Source of the DNA: Enterobacterales bacterium CwR94
Lineage (GTDB): Bacteria > Pseudomonadota > Gammaproteobacteria > Enterobacterales > Enterobacteriaceae
Direction: 5' to 3'
Length of the DNA stretch: 64,000 nt
Assembly: GCA_002837195.1 (NCBI GenBank)
Contig: KZ478063.1
Span: forward strand, 190,584-254,583
A program made the translations under genes and the position numbers. Below the pieces are notes generated by a model, which was not told the DNA's origin, made no database searches, and worked only from the letters and a program-made list of their open reading frames with translations. Numbering within the stretch: the first letter of the stretch is position 1; each line of letters begins with the position of its first letter. Shown here piece by piece: positions 43,430 to 51,680 of the stretch.

Positions 43430-43445
43430 GGTGATTTATGTCACA
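43430..43445 (+). promoter_or_regulatory. CRP-like site upstream of serA
   Basis: GGTGA-TTTATG-TCACA matches the CRP consensus halves at nine of ten positions. It lies about 200 bases before serA, a CRP- and Lrp-controlled gene in E. coli. Confidence 0.55.
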
Positions 43446-43641
43446 AAATCGTAACCTGCCACCGTATCCTTCTGAAGCCTAACCTGCCCACATTAGAATC
43501 TGTTGCTTTGTGCTATAGAACGTCACTCCTGTGCTAACGGCCAGGCAATCGTTTGTATTGCTGTGTGCGGAAATTTTGATATTTTGACAGCAGGCTGACT
43601 TATCACAGCCGTCACTGGTGTCTGCAAAATAGGGTCGGGAA

Positions 43642-44880
43642 ATGGCAAAAGTATCACTGGAGAAAGACAAGATTAAGTTTCTGTTGGTTGAAGGCGTGCA
43701 TCAGAGTGCGGTTGAAATTCTGAAGTCCTCCGGATACACCAACATTGAGTTCCACAAAGGTGCACTCGATACCGAAGAGCTGAAAGTCGCCATTCGCGAT
43801 GCTCATTTCATCGGCATCCGTTCCCGTTCGCAGCTGACTGAAGAGGTGTTTGCGGCGGCGGAGAAACTGGTTGCAGTGGGTTGCTACTGCATCGGCACCA
43901 ACCAGGTGGATTTGAACGCGGCCGCTAAACGCGGTATTCCCGTGTTCAATGCGCCTTTCTCCAATACCCGCTCCGTTGCAGAACTGGTTATCGGCGAATT
44001 ACTCCTGCTGTTGCGTGGCATTCCAGAAGCCAACGCCAAAGCGCACCGTGGGATTTGGAACAAGCAGGCGGTTGGCAGCTTCGAAGCCCGTGGCAAAAAA
44101 CTCGGCATTATCGGCTACGGTCATATTGGTATGCAGTTGGGTGTGCTGGCTGAGAGCCTGGGTATGCATGTCTACTTCTACGATATCGAAAACAAATTAC
44201 CGCTGGGCAACGCGACGCAGGTGCGTCATCTGTCTGAACTGCTGAACATGAGTGATGTTGTTAGCCTGCATGTGCCGGAAACACTCTCCACGCAGAACAT
44301 GATGGGTGCCGAGCAACTGGCGCTGATGAAGCCGGGTTCACTGCTGATTAACGCTTCACGCGGCACGGTAGTGGATATTCCCGCTCTGGCAGAAGCGCTG
44401 GCCAGCAAGCATTTATCCGGTGCCGCCATCGACGTGTTCCCAACCGAACCGGCAACCAACACCGATCCGTTTGACTCCCCACTCTGCCAGTTTGATAACG
44501 TGATCCTGACGCCGCACATTGGGGGCTCAACCCAGGAAGCACAAGAAAACATCGGTATTGAAGTGGCCGGTAAGCTGGCGAAATATTCTGACAACGGCTC
44601 AACGCTGTCTGCGGTGAATTTCCCTGAAGTGTCGTTGCCGATGCACGGGGATCATGTGAGTCGCTTACTGCACATCCATGAAAACCGTCCTGGTGTGCTG
44701 ACCGCGATTAACCAGATTTTTGCTGAGCAAGGCATCAACATTGCCGCGCAGTATCTGCAAACCACGCCGCAAATGGGTTACGTGGTCATTGATGTCGATG
44801 CAGAAGAAGATGTGGCAACAAAAGCGCTGCAACTGATGAAGGCCATTCCAGGCACCATCCGCGCACGTTTGCTGTACTGA
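43642..44880 (+). CDS. serA: D-3-phosphoglycerate dehydrogenase
   Basis: A 412-residue enzyme (410 in E. coli) for the first step of serine synthesis. The NAD-binding GIIGYGHIGMQLG, catalytic region LINASRGTVVDI and TPHIGGSTQEAQENIG are followed by a C-terminal ACT domain (HIHENRPGVLTAINQIFAEQ) that binds serine for feedback inhibition. A two-residue insertion sits just before the ACT domain relative to E. coli. Confidence 0.98.
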   Translation: MAKVSLEKDKIKFLLVEGVHQSAVEILKSSGYTNIEFHKGALDTEELKVAIRDAHFIGIRSRSQLTEEVFAAAEKLVAVGCYCIGTNQVDLNAAAKRGIPVFNAPFSNTRSVAELVIGELLLLLRGIPEANAKAHRGIWNKQAVGSFEARGKKLGIIGYGHIGMQLGVLAESLGMHVYFYDIENKLPLGNATQVRHLSELLNMSDVVSLHVPETLSTQNMMGAEQLALMKPGSLLINASRGTVVDIPALAEALASKHLSGAAIDVFPTEPATNTDPFDSPLCQFDNVILTPHIGGSTQEAQENIGIEVAGKLAKYSDNGSTLSAVNFPEVSLPMHGDHVSRLLHIHENRPGVLTAINQIFAEQGINIAAQYLQTTPQMGYVVIDVDAEEDVATKALQLMKAIPGTIRARLLY

Positions 44881-44884
44881 TAAA

Positions 44885-44915
44885 AAAAGGGCGGGATGAG
44901 TATCCCGCCCTGTTT
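44885..44915. terminator. terminator between serA and the fumarase gene
   Basis: Stem GGGCGGGA / TCCCGCCC with a six-base loop, A-run on the left and TGTTT on the right. It marks the left edge of the inserted fumarate block. Confidence 0.75.
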
Positions 44916-44926
44916 GCATTACGGCG

Positions 44927-46573
44927 TTATTTCACGCACTTGGCACACTGTTGCAGGCGAATATTCTCGAAGAAATCCTCACCTTTATCATCCACCAGGA
45001 TGAAAGCTGGGAAATTATCCACTTCGATTTTCCATACGGCTTCCATTCCCAGTTCCGCATACTCCACGCATTCCAAATGCTTGATGCTCTGTTGCGCCAG
45101 AACGGCGGCTGGCCCGCCGATGCTGCCCAAATAGAAACCACCGTGCTTATGACAGGCTTCTGTCACTTGTGCGCTGCGGTTGCCTTTCGCCAGCATCACC
45201 ATACTGCCGCCGTTGGCCTGGAACAGGTCGACGTAGGAGTCCATACGGCCAGCAGTCGTCGGGCCGAGTGAGCCCGAGGCGTAACCTTCCGGCGTTTTAG
45301 CAGGGCCTGCATAATAAACCGGGTGATCCTTCATGTACTGCGGCATGCCTGCGCCGCTGTCGATGCGCTCTTTCAGCTTGGCGTGGGCAATATCGCGCGC
45401 CACGATAATGGTGCCGCTCAGGGACAAGCGCGTTGAAACCGGATATTCCGAAAGCTGGGCCAGAATCTCTTTCATGGGACGATTAAGATTCACATGCACC
45501 ACTTCGCCTTCACCTTGCTGGCGCAGCGCTTCAGGGATAAATTTGCCCGGATTCTGCTCCAGTTTTTCAATCCAAATCCCGTCACGGTTGATTTTGGCTT
45601 TGATATTGCGGTCTGCGGAGCAAGACACGCCCATCCCGACCGGGCAAGAGGCGCCGTGGCGTGGCAGACGTACCACACGAATATCGTGCGCAAAATATTT
45701 GCCGCCGAACTGTGCGCCGAGCCCAATGTCTTGCGCTGCTTTCAGCAGCTCTTTCTCTAATGCGATATCGCGAAACGCCTGGCCGTGTTCGTTGCCTTCA
45801 GTCGGCAGCTCATCATAGTAGTGCGTGGAGGCCAGTTTCACGGTTTTCAGCGTGCTTTCCGCAGAGGTGCCGCCAATCACAAATGCGATATGGTAAGGCG
45901 GGCAGGCTGCGGTACCCAGCGAGCGCATCTTTTCCGTCAGATATTCGGCCAGTTTGCCCGGGGTCAGCAGCGCTTTGGTTTCCTGATACAGATAGGTTTT
46001 ATTGGCGGAGCCGCCGCCCTTGGCGATGCACAGGAACTTATATTCATCGCCGTCCACGCTGTACAGATCGATTTGGGCGGGCAGGTTGGTGCCGGTATTC
46101 ACCTCACGGTACATATCCAGTGCGGCGTTTTGCGAGTAGCGCAGGTTATCTTCGATAAAGGTGTTATAAACGCCTTCTGACAGTGCAGCTTCATCGCCGC
46201 CGCCGGTCCAGACGCGTTGGCCTTTTTTCCCCATGATAATCGCGGTGCCGGTGTCCTGGCAGGTCGGCAGAATGCCTTTCGCCGCGATTTCCGAGTTGCG
46301 CAGGAATTGCAGTGCCACGTAGCGATCGTTTTCGCTGGCCTCTGGATCATCCAGAATCGCAGCAACTTGTTTCTGGTGCGCAGTGCGCAGCATAAACGAC
46401 GCATCGTGGAAGGCCTGCTTAGCCAGCAAGGTCAACGCCTTGGGATCCACCTTCAGCACATCTTGGCCGTCAAACTGGGCGACAGACACGTGCTCACTGC
46501 TGAGCAGGTAGTATTCAGTATCCTCATGGGCAAGAGGAAAGGGGTTCTGATAATGAAAAGGTTTATTCGACAT
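44927..46573 (-). CDS. fumA: class I (iron-sulfur) fumarate hydratase
   Basis: 548 residues, the same length as E. coli FumA/FumB and similar along its full length. It interconverts fumarate and L-malate with an oxygen-sensitive 4Fe-4S cluster. Cluster cysteines are seen in LPTCQDTG (Cys105), TAACPPYH and GVSCSADRN. FumA and FumB cannot be told apart by reading alone. Context (next to a dicarboxylate transporter and opposite a fumarate reductase) points to FumB-like anaerobic use. It is downstream of the transporter gene on the same strand, with a strong hairpin between them. Confidence 0.95.
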   Translation of the reverse strand: MSNKPFHYQNPFPLAHEDTEYYLLSSEHVSVAQFDGQDVLKVDPKALTLLAKQAFHDASFMLRTAHQKQVAAILDDPEASENDRYVALQFLRNSEIAAKGILPTCQDTGTAIIMGKKGQRVWTGGGDEAALSEGVYNTFIEDNLRYSQNAALDMYREVNTGTNLPAQIDLYSVDGDEYKFLCIAKGGGSANKTYLYQETKALLTPGKLAEYLTEKMRSLGTAACPPYHIAFVIGGTSAESTLKTVKLASTHYYDELPTEGNEHGQAFRDIALEKELLKAAQDIGLGAQFGGKYFAHDIRVVRLPRHGASCPVGMGVSCSADRNIKAKINRDGIWIEKLEQNPGKFIPEALRQQGEGEVVHVNLNRPMKEILAQLSEYPVSTRLSLSGTIIVARDIAHAKLKERIDSGAGMPQYMKDHPVYYAGPAKTPEGYASGSLGPTTAGRMDSYVDLFQANGGSMVMLAKGNRSAQVTEACHKHGGFYLGSIGGPAAVLAQQSIKHLECVEYAELGMEAVWKIEVDNFPAFILVDDKGEDFFENIRLQQCAKCVK

Positions 46574-46656
46574 TTTTCACTCACTTAATGACGTGTTGCC
46601 ACTGTCCATAAGCGCGGGCACCGACAACATCACTGGCGACATTATTGTTTTGAACA

Positions 46657-46684
46657 CTCCGCCAGTCGGCTCTGACTGGCGGAG
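46657..46684 (-). terminator. intercistronic hairpin between the DASS transporter and fumarase genes
   Basis: An 11-base perfect stem CTCCGCCAGTC / GACTGGCGGAG with a six-base loop. No T-run follows in the direction of transcription, so it may attenuate or stabilise RNA rather than terminate fully. Confidence 0.45.
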
Positions 46685-46750
46685 AGAGAAGGAATGTTAC
46701 ATCACTGTTAAGAGGACTGCATGCGCTAGCGCGCGAAAACCAGATAAAGA

Positions 46751-48262
46751 TTAGAACATCATTACCATCCACGGGTAGCCAATCAGCATCATCGCGCACA
46801 GGAAGAACAGGCCAAAGATGGTGCCAAGGCGCCAGTAGTCTGCCGTTGGCAGGTAGCCGCTACCGTAATAAATGGGGCTTGGGCCAGTGCCGTACGGCGT
46901 GATAATGCCCATTACACCCAGAGACGTACACAGCATCAGACAGAACACCGGCATATTAATACCCGGGATAGCCGCCGCGATGGTTAACATCGCAGGTAAC
47001 AGCGCCGTGGTGTGCGCCGTGGTGCTGGCGAACAGGTAGTGCAGTAAGTAGAAGGCGATCATCAGCACGACAGCAGAGACCTGTGGATCGTAGCCCTGCA
47101 GCAAAATCCCCCCCTCTTTACCCAGCCAGGCAATAAAGCCCACGCGCGCCAGGCCATCAGCCAGGGCAACCAGGGTGGCAAACCAGGCAAAGGTATTCCA
47201 GGCGGCTTTATTACTGGTGATGTCGTTCCAGTTCAACACGCCGGTCCACAGCATCAGCACGATAACCAACAGGGCGGCCATGGCCGGTTCAATCCAGGCG
47301 GTGGCGAAGATCCACATCATCAATGCGCAGACCACGAACACCAGCAGCAGGATTTCGTTACGTGAAAGTTTACCGAGTTTTTCCAGTTCGCTGCTGGCCC
47401 AACGCGGCACTTCATCATTCACTTTTACTTCTGGTGGATACAGCCAGTAAGCCATTAACGGCATGATCAGAATCAGCAGCACACCGAGCGGCAGGAAGGC
47501 GAGGAACCACATGCCCCAGGAGATATCAAAGCCGATAACGCTCTTAACCAGCGCCAGTGCCAGCAAATTCGGTGCTAAGGCTGACAAGAACATGGAACTG
47601 GTAATACAGGCCGCAGTAATCGCTACCCACATCAGATAGGAACCGATGCGGCGTGCACTTGGGTCGTTCGGTTTGGAGCCGTACAGCGGCGGCAGGTTAG
47701 CGATAATCGGATAGATGGTGCCGCCACTGCGCGCGGTGTTCGACGGCGTAAAAGGGGCCAGCAGCAGGTCAGCAAAGGTAATCGCGTAGCCCAGTGTCAA
47801 ACTGCGACGGCCGAGGTATTTCACCAGAATCAGCGCCAGGCGGCGGCCAAACTGGGTTTTGTCATAACCGGCGGCAAACATAAAGGCCCCGAAAATCAGC
47901 CACACGGTGGAGTTGCCGAAGCCGCTCACCGCCCATTTAAAGGCTTGGGTAGCGGTTTTAAATTTCGGGTCAGCCAGTTCTGCCGGGCTAAACAGCAGCC
48001 ACTGGCTAAACAAGGCGATCACCACAACGCCGGTCAGGCCAATAACGGCACCGGGCAGCGGTTCGAAGATCAATCCGATAATGACACCCACAAAGATGGC
48101 AAAGAAGTGCCAGGCATGCGGTTCCAGCCCGTCAGGCACGGGGACTAACAGCAGCAGTACCGCCACCAGCACAGGAAGGAACAACATAATCAGGCGTTTT
48201 TTATTACCGGGAGAGGCGGGTAGCGCCTTCGCAGGATCACTGACAGGAGTTGTATTGGTCAT
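46751..48262 (-). CDS. DASS-family dicarboxylate/succinate antiporter (CitT/TtdT-like)
   Basis: A 503-residue polytopic membrane protein of the divalent anion:Na+ symporter (DASS) family, close in layout to E. coli TtdT and CitT. Family motifs are APFTPSNTARSGGTIYPI, the second SNT-like region around FASTTAHTTALLPAM, and the C-terminal YGTGPSPIYYGSGYLPTADY shared with TtdT. CitT and TtdT exchange an external di- or tricarboxylate for internal succinate. The ATG at 48262 is preferred over an upstream TTG; neither has a strong ribosome site. Likely substrates here are malate, fumarate or tartrate (inference from the fumarase and reductase next to it). Confidence 0.9.
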   Translation of the reverse strand: MTNTTPVSDPAKALPASPGNKKRLIMLFLPVLVAVLLLLVPVPDGLEPHAWHFFAIFVGVIIGLIFEPLPGAVIGLTGVVVIALFSQWLLFSPAELADPKFKTATQAFKWAVSGFGNSTVWLIFGAFMFAAGYDKTQFGRRLALILVKYLGRRSLTLGYAITFADLLLAPFTPSNTARSGGTIYPIIANLPPLYGSKPNDPSARRIGSYLMWVAITAACITSSMFLSALAPNLLALALVKSVIGFDISWGMWFLAFLPLGVLLILIMPLMAYWLYPPEVKVNDEVPRWASSELEKLGKLSRNEILLLVFVVCALMMWIFATAWIEPAMAALLVIVLMLWTGVLNWNDITSNKAAWNTFAWFATLVALADGLARVGFIAWLGKEGGILLQGYDPQVSAVVLMIAFYLLHYLFASTTAHTTALLPAMLTIAAAIPGINMPVFCLMLCTSLGVMGIITPYGTGPSPIYYGSGYLPTADYWRLGTIFGLFFLCAMMLIGYPWMVMMF

Positions 48263-48837
48263 AGTATTTGTCTGCAAGTTAGAAGAATCTGGTTGCGCCC
48301 CAATTTCACGATGTCTGACATTCTTATTGCTTTAAAACGGTGCGATCGTGAAATCTCAAAAAATTTGAAGCTCACTAAAAATAGTTATTGGGCTGTTGGT
48401 GATATGATGCGATTTCCAAAACTATTAATTTTGATCTGGATCAAGAAAAATTATATGTGATTTTTATTTTTTAACCTGGTTTCGTCATAAAATTGAAACC
48501 GTGGTTAGGATTTTTCTTCCAAAAAACAGCTTAATGCAACTCTCGCCTCACTTTCAATACGTGGAGGATGTTTAACATATTGATAGTTTAGGTTTTATTT
48601 TGGTTGTGAATGTAAGGTTGCGCTTTGTAGGTTGTTGATTAACAATTAGTAAAACTATTAATAGCATCTTTGCTGAATAATTCCACTTTCGCTTTGTGAT
48701 AACGGCGTCTTGCAAAAATTATCGCATCTTCTACCTAAAAAGTTGTAATATTTACAGCATGTCATCGGACCAATTAGATCCAGAAAAAACGCGTCCGACC
48801 CCCGAATTCATGACTTTTAAATTTGGAGTTGATCCTG
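48263..48837. promoter_or_regulatory. divergent promoter region of the fumarate block
   Basis: A 575-base AT-rich gap between the transporter gene (left) and the reductase gene (right), with no convincing gene. It holds an FNR box (48431-48444), two further short palindromes (48632-48645, TTGTT-GATT-AACAA; 48744-48756, TGTAA-TAT-TTACA) and a 12-base direct repeat AAAACTATTAAT at 48418 and 48651. The leader of the reductase gene would be over 300 bases if transcription starts near the FNR box. Confidence 0.6.
48431..48444. promoter_or_regulatory. FNR-binding site
   Basis: TTGAT-CTGG-ATCAA is a perfect match to the FNR consensus palindrome. A TATTTT (48465-48470) lies at a spacing suitable for an FNR class II promoter reading toward the reductase gene. 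FNR control implies induction without oxygen. Confidence 0.75.
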
Positions 48838-51618
48838 ATGAATAAGCTCACGCCTATCCTGAAGCCCCTGAAATTGCCAAATGGCGCCGTGCTCAAAAAC
48901 CGCTTATTAATGGCCCCCATGACCACCTGTACCGGATTTTATGATGGTACCGTGACCAGCGAGTTAGTGGAGTATTACCGCTCACGGGCAGGCAGCATTG
49001 GTACCGTGATCGTTGAATGCTGCTTTATTGATCCAAAAGGCCCGGCCTTCCCCGGCGCTATTGCTATCGACAGCGATAACAAAATCGCGGGTCTGGCCAA
49101 AATCGCCGATGCCATTAAATCGCAAGGCTCAAAAGCGATTTTGCAGATCTACCACGGTGGTCGCATGGTCGAGCCTGAGCTGATCGGCGGCAGAACGCCA
49201 GTGGCGCCGAGTGCCATTGCGGCACCGCGTGAAGGCGCCACGCAGCCGCAGGCTTTAACGGCAGAAGAAGTGGATGTGATGATCACCAAGTTCGGTGATG
49301 CGGTAAACCGCGCGATCAAAGCCGGCTATGACGGTGTGGAAATTCACGGTGCCAACACCTATTTAATCCAACAATTCTATTCTCCGAACTCTAACCAACG
49401 TGATGATAAGTGGGGCGGCAGCCGCGATAATCGCGCCCGTTTCCCACTGGAAGTGCTCGAAATCACCCATAAAATGGCGCAACGCTTTGCGGATGCTTCT
49501 TTCATCATTGGTTATCGTTTCTCGCCAGAAGAAATTGAAGTTCCCGGTATTCGTTTTGATGACACGATGTACCTGTTGGAAAAACTGGCCGCTCGCGGTC
49601 TGGATTATGTGCACTTCTCTGTGGGCGCTCTGCTGCGCCCCTCCATCGTGGATACACAAGATCCTACGCCCCTGATCACCAAATATATTGCAATGCGTTC
49701 ATCGGAGCTGGCGAAAGTGCCCGTGATTGGCGTGGGCGGCGTGGTCAACAAAGAAGACGCGGAGCGTGCGTTAGAACACGGGTTTGATTTGGTGGCCGTG
49801 GGTAAGGCCTGCATTGCCTATCCGGATTGGGCCGACCGCATCATCAACAATGAACACCTTGATCTCTACATCGACAGTACGCAGCGTGAAGCGCTGACCA
49901 TCCCGGAACCCCTGTGGCGTTTCTCGTTGGTTGACGCCATGATCCGTGATGTCAGTGCGACAGGCCGCAAATATAAAGCCGGTGTGTATCAGGAGAAAGT
50001 GGAAGCCGAAGCGCTCAAGCTGCAGATCAAAGTGACACTTGATACTGACCGTATCACAGATATTCAGATGGTGCCAGATGCCTCGCTGGACGTCGATTTC
50101 ACCACCACCTTTGAAAGTCTGCGTAACCGCATGCTGGTGGCTAACAGTCCACACGTTGATGCGATCACCGGGGCGACAACGCAGAGTGAGGCGCTGAAAA
50201 AAGCCGTTTCCCGCGCCATGTCGACATCAAACAAAGAGTATGTGATTGATGAAGGCGGTAACCCGATGGCACCGCAAAACTACGATGTGGTCGTGGTTGG
50301 CAGCGGTGGTGCGGGTCTGGCGGCAGCCATTCAGGCGCATGATGAAGGCGCACACGTGGTGATTATCGAAAAAATGCCGACCATTGGCGGTAACACCATT
50401 AAGGCCTCCGTGGGGATGAATGCGGCCGAAACGCGCTTTCAGAAAATCAAAGGCATTGAGGATAGTAAAGAGCTGTTCTACGAAGAGACGTTGCGTGGGG
50501 GGAAAAACAAAAACAACCCGGAATTGCTGCGCGAATTTGTTGAACTGGCTCCGGCCGCCATCGACTGGCTGGCAGAACACAATATTGAACTGAATGACAT
50601 CACCATTACTGGCGGCATGAGTATTGACCGTACGCACCGCCCAGCCGATCGCTCTGCCGTGGGGGGCTTCCTGATCAGCGGCCTGGTGAAAAACGTGAAC
50701 CAGCGTGAGATTGAAGTGCTGCTGGAAACCTCAGTGGACGAGATCCTGTTTGAAAACGGGGCCGTTACCGGGGTAAGAGTGATTGACGAATATAACGATA
50801 CCCGCATTTTGAATGCGAAAAGCGTGATTGTGGCAACCGGCGGCTTTAGTGCCAACCGCGAAATGGTCGTGAAGTACCGTCCTGAACTGGATGGGTTTGT
50901 GACCACCAACCACAAAGGCGCCACCGGCGGAGGGATCGCGATTTTGCAGAAAATCGGCGCGGATACCGTCGATATGGGCGAAATTCAAATTCACCCAACG
51001 GTGGAGCAAACCACCTCTTATCTGGTGTCTGAAGCCATTCGCGGCGGTGGGGCGGTGTTAATCAGCCAGGCGGGACAGCGTTTCTATAATGAAATGGAAA
51101 CCCGCGACAAGGTGTCGGCGGAAATCATCGCATTGCCGGAAAAAAGTGCGTGGATCGTGTTTGATGAACAGGTGCGCAAAAATAACAAAGCGGCGGATGA
51201 GTATATCGCCAAAGGTTTCGTTTTAAGCGGCCCAACGCCAGGAGAACTGGCGGTGAAACTCAATATGAATCCGATCGCGCTTGAAGCGTCACTGGATCGC
51301 TACAATGGCTTTGTTGAGCAACAGAATGATGAAGACTTTGGGCGTAAAACAGCGCTGCGTCACCCGCTGAATCAGGGGCCGTTCTATGCGATCCGTATCG
51401 CACCGGGCGTGCACCACACCATGGGCGGCGTCACCATCAATACGGATACCGCCGTGTTGAATGCACAGAAAGAGGTGATTCCGGGCGCGTGGGCGGCGGG
51501 TGAAGTGGTTGGCGGCATTCACGGTGCTAACCGTATTGGCGGTAACGCCGTCGCCGATATCATTATCTTTGGTATTCTGTCTGGCCGTAACGCGGCGAAA
51601 TTTGCGAAGCGAGGATAA
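48838..51618 (+). CDS. soluble NADH-dependent fumarate reductase, OYE-FMN_bind-FAD_binding_2 fusion
   Basis: The 926-residue protein starts at ATG 48838 (MNKLTPILKPLKLPNG), nine bases after a GGAG ribosome site; an earlier in-frame ATG overlaps that site. Domain 1 (about 1-360) is Old-Yellow-Enzyme-like with His170, Asn173 and Tyr175 in HGANTYLIQQF. Domain 2 (about 375-460) is FMN_bind, with the flavinylation motif DAITGAT; Thr447 should carry covalent FMN. Domain 3 (from about 480) is an FAD-binding fumarate reductase domain: GSGGAG, His719 (IHPT), Arg756 (METRD), His860 (HHTMGG) and Arg899 (GANRIGGN), matching catalytic residues of Shewanella flavocytochrome c. No signal peptide or haem motif is seen, so it is cytosolic. 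Klebsiella pneumoniae has a described NADH:fumarate oxidoreductase of this type. Confidence 0.92.
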   Translation: MNKLTPILKPLKLPNGAVLKNRLLMAPMTTCTGFYDGTVTSELVEYYRSRAGSIGTVIVECCFIDPKGPAFPGAIAIDSDNKIAGLAKIADAIKSQGSKAILQIYHGGRMVEPELIGGRTPVAPSAIAAPREGATQPQALTAEEVDVMITKFGDAVNRAIKAGYDGVEIHGANTYLIQQFYSPNSNQRDDKWGGSRDNRARFPLEVLEITHKMAQRFADASFIIGYRFSPEEIEVPGIRFDDTMYLLEKLAARGLDYVHFSVGALLRPSIVDTQDPTPLITKYIAMRSSELAKVPVIGVGGVVNKEDAERALEHGFDLVAVGKACIAYPDWADRIINNEHLDLYIDSTQREALTIPEPLWRFSLVDAMIRDVSATGRKYKAGVYQEKVEAEALKLQIKVTLDTDRITDIQMVPDASLDVDFTTTFESLRNRMLVANSPHVDAITGATTQSEALKKAVSRAMSTSNKEYVIDEGGNPMAPQNYDVVVVGSGGAGLAAAIQAHDEGAHVVIIEKMPTIGGNTIKASVGMNAAETRFQKIKGIEDSKELFYEETLRGGKNKNNPELLREFVELAPAAIDWLAEHNIELNDITITGGMSIDRTHRPADRSAVGGFLISGLVKNVNQREIEVLLETSVDEILFENGAVTGVRVIDEYNDTRILNAKSVIVATGGFSANREMVVKYRPELDGFVTTNHKGATGGGIAILQKIGADTVDMGEIQIHPTVEQTTSYLVSEAIRGGGAVLISQAGQRFYNEMETRDKVSAEIIALPEKSAWIVFDEQVRKNNKAADEYIAKGFVLSGPTPGELAVKLNMNPIALEASLDRYNGFVEQQNDEDFGRKTALRHPLNQGPFYAIRIAPGVHHTMGGVTINTDTAVLNAQKEVIPGAWAAGEVVGGIHGANRIGGNAVADIIIFGILSGRNAAKFAKRG

Positions 51619-51646
51619 TATCGCGTAGGCTGCGTGCATCATATAT

Positions 51647-51666
51647 CGGGCCGGATTTCCGGCCCG
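51647..51666 (+). terminator. intercistronic hairpin between the reductase gene and apbE
   Basis: An eight-base GC-rich stem CGGGCCGG / CCGGCCCG with loop ATTT inside the 62-base gap. No T-run follows. It could lower apbE expression relative to the reductase. Confidence 0.5.
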
Positions 51667-51680
51667 AACGAGGTTTAAGC

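Noticed and set aside
48635-48648. A second FNR-like site, TTGAT-TAAC-AATTA
   Set aside because: Only one half-site matches; the other agrees at two of five bases.
48838-51618. Flavocytochrome c, urocanate reductase or membrane FrdA as the identity of the fusion protein
   Set aside because: There are no haem CxxCH motifs, no signal peptide and no FrdB/C/D partners, and an OYE-like domain is fused instead.
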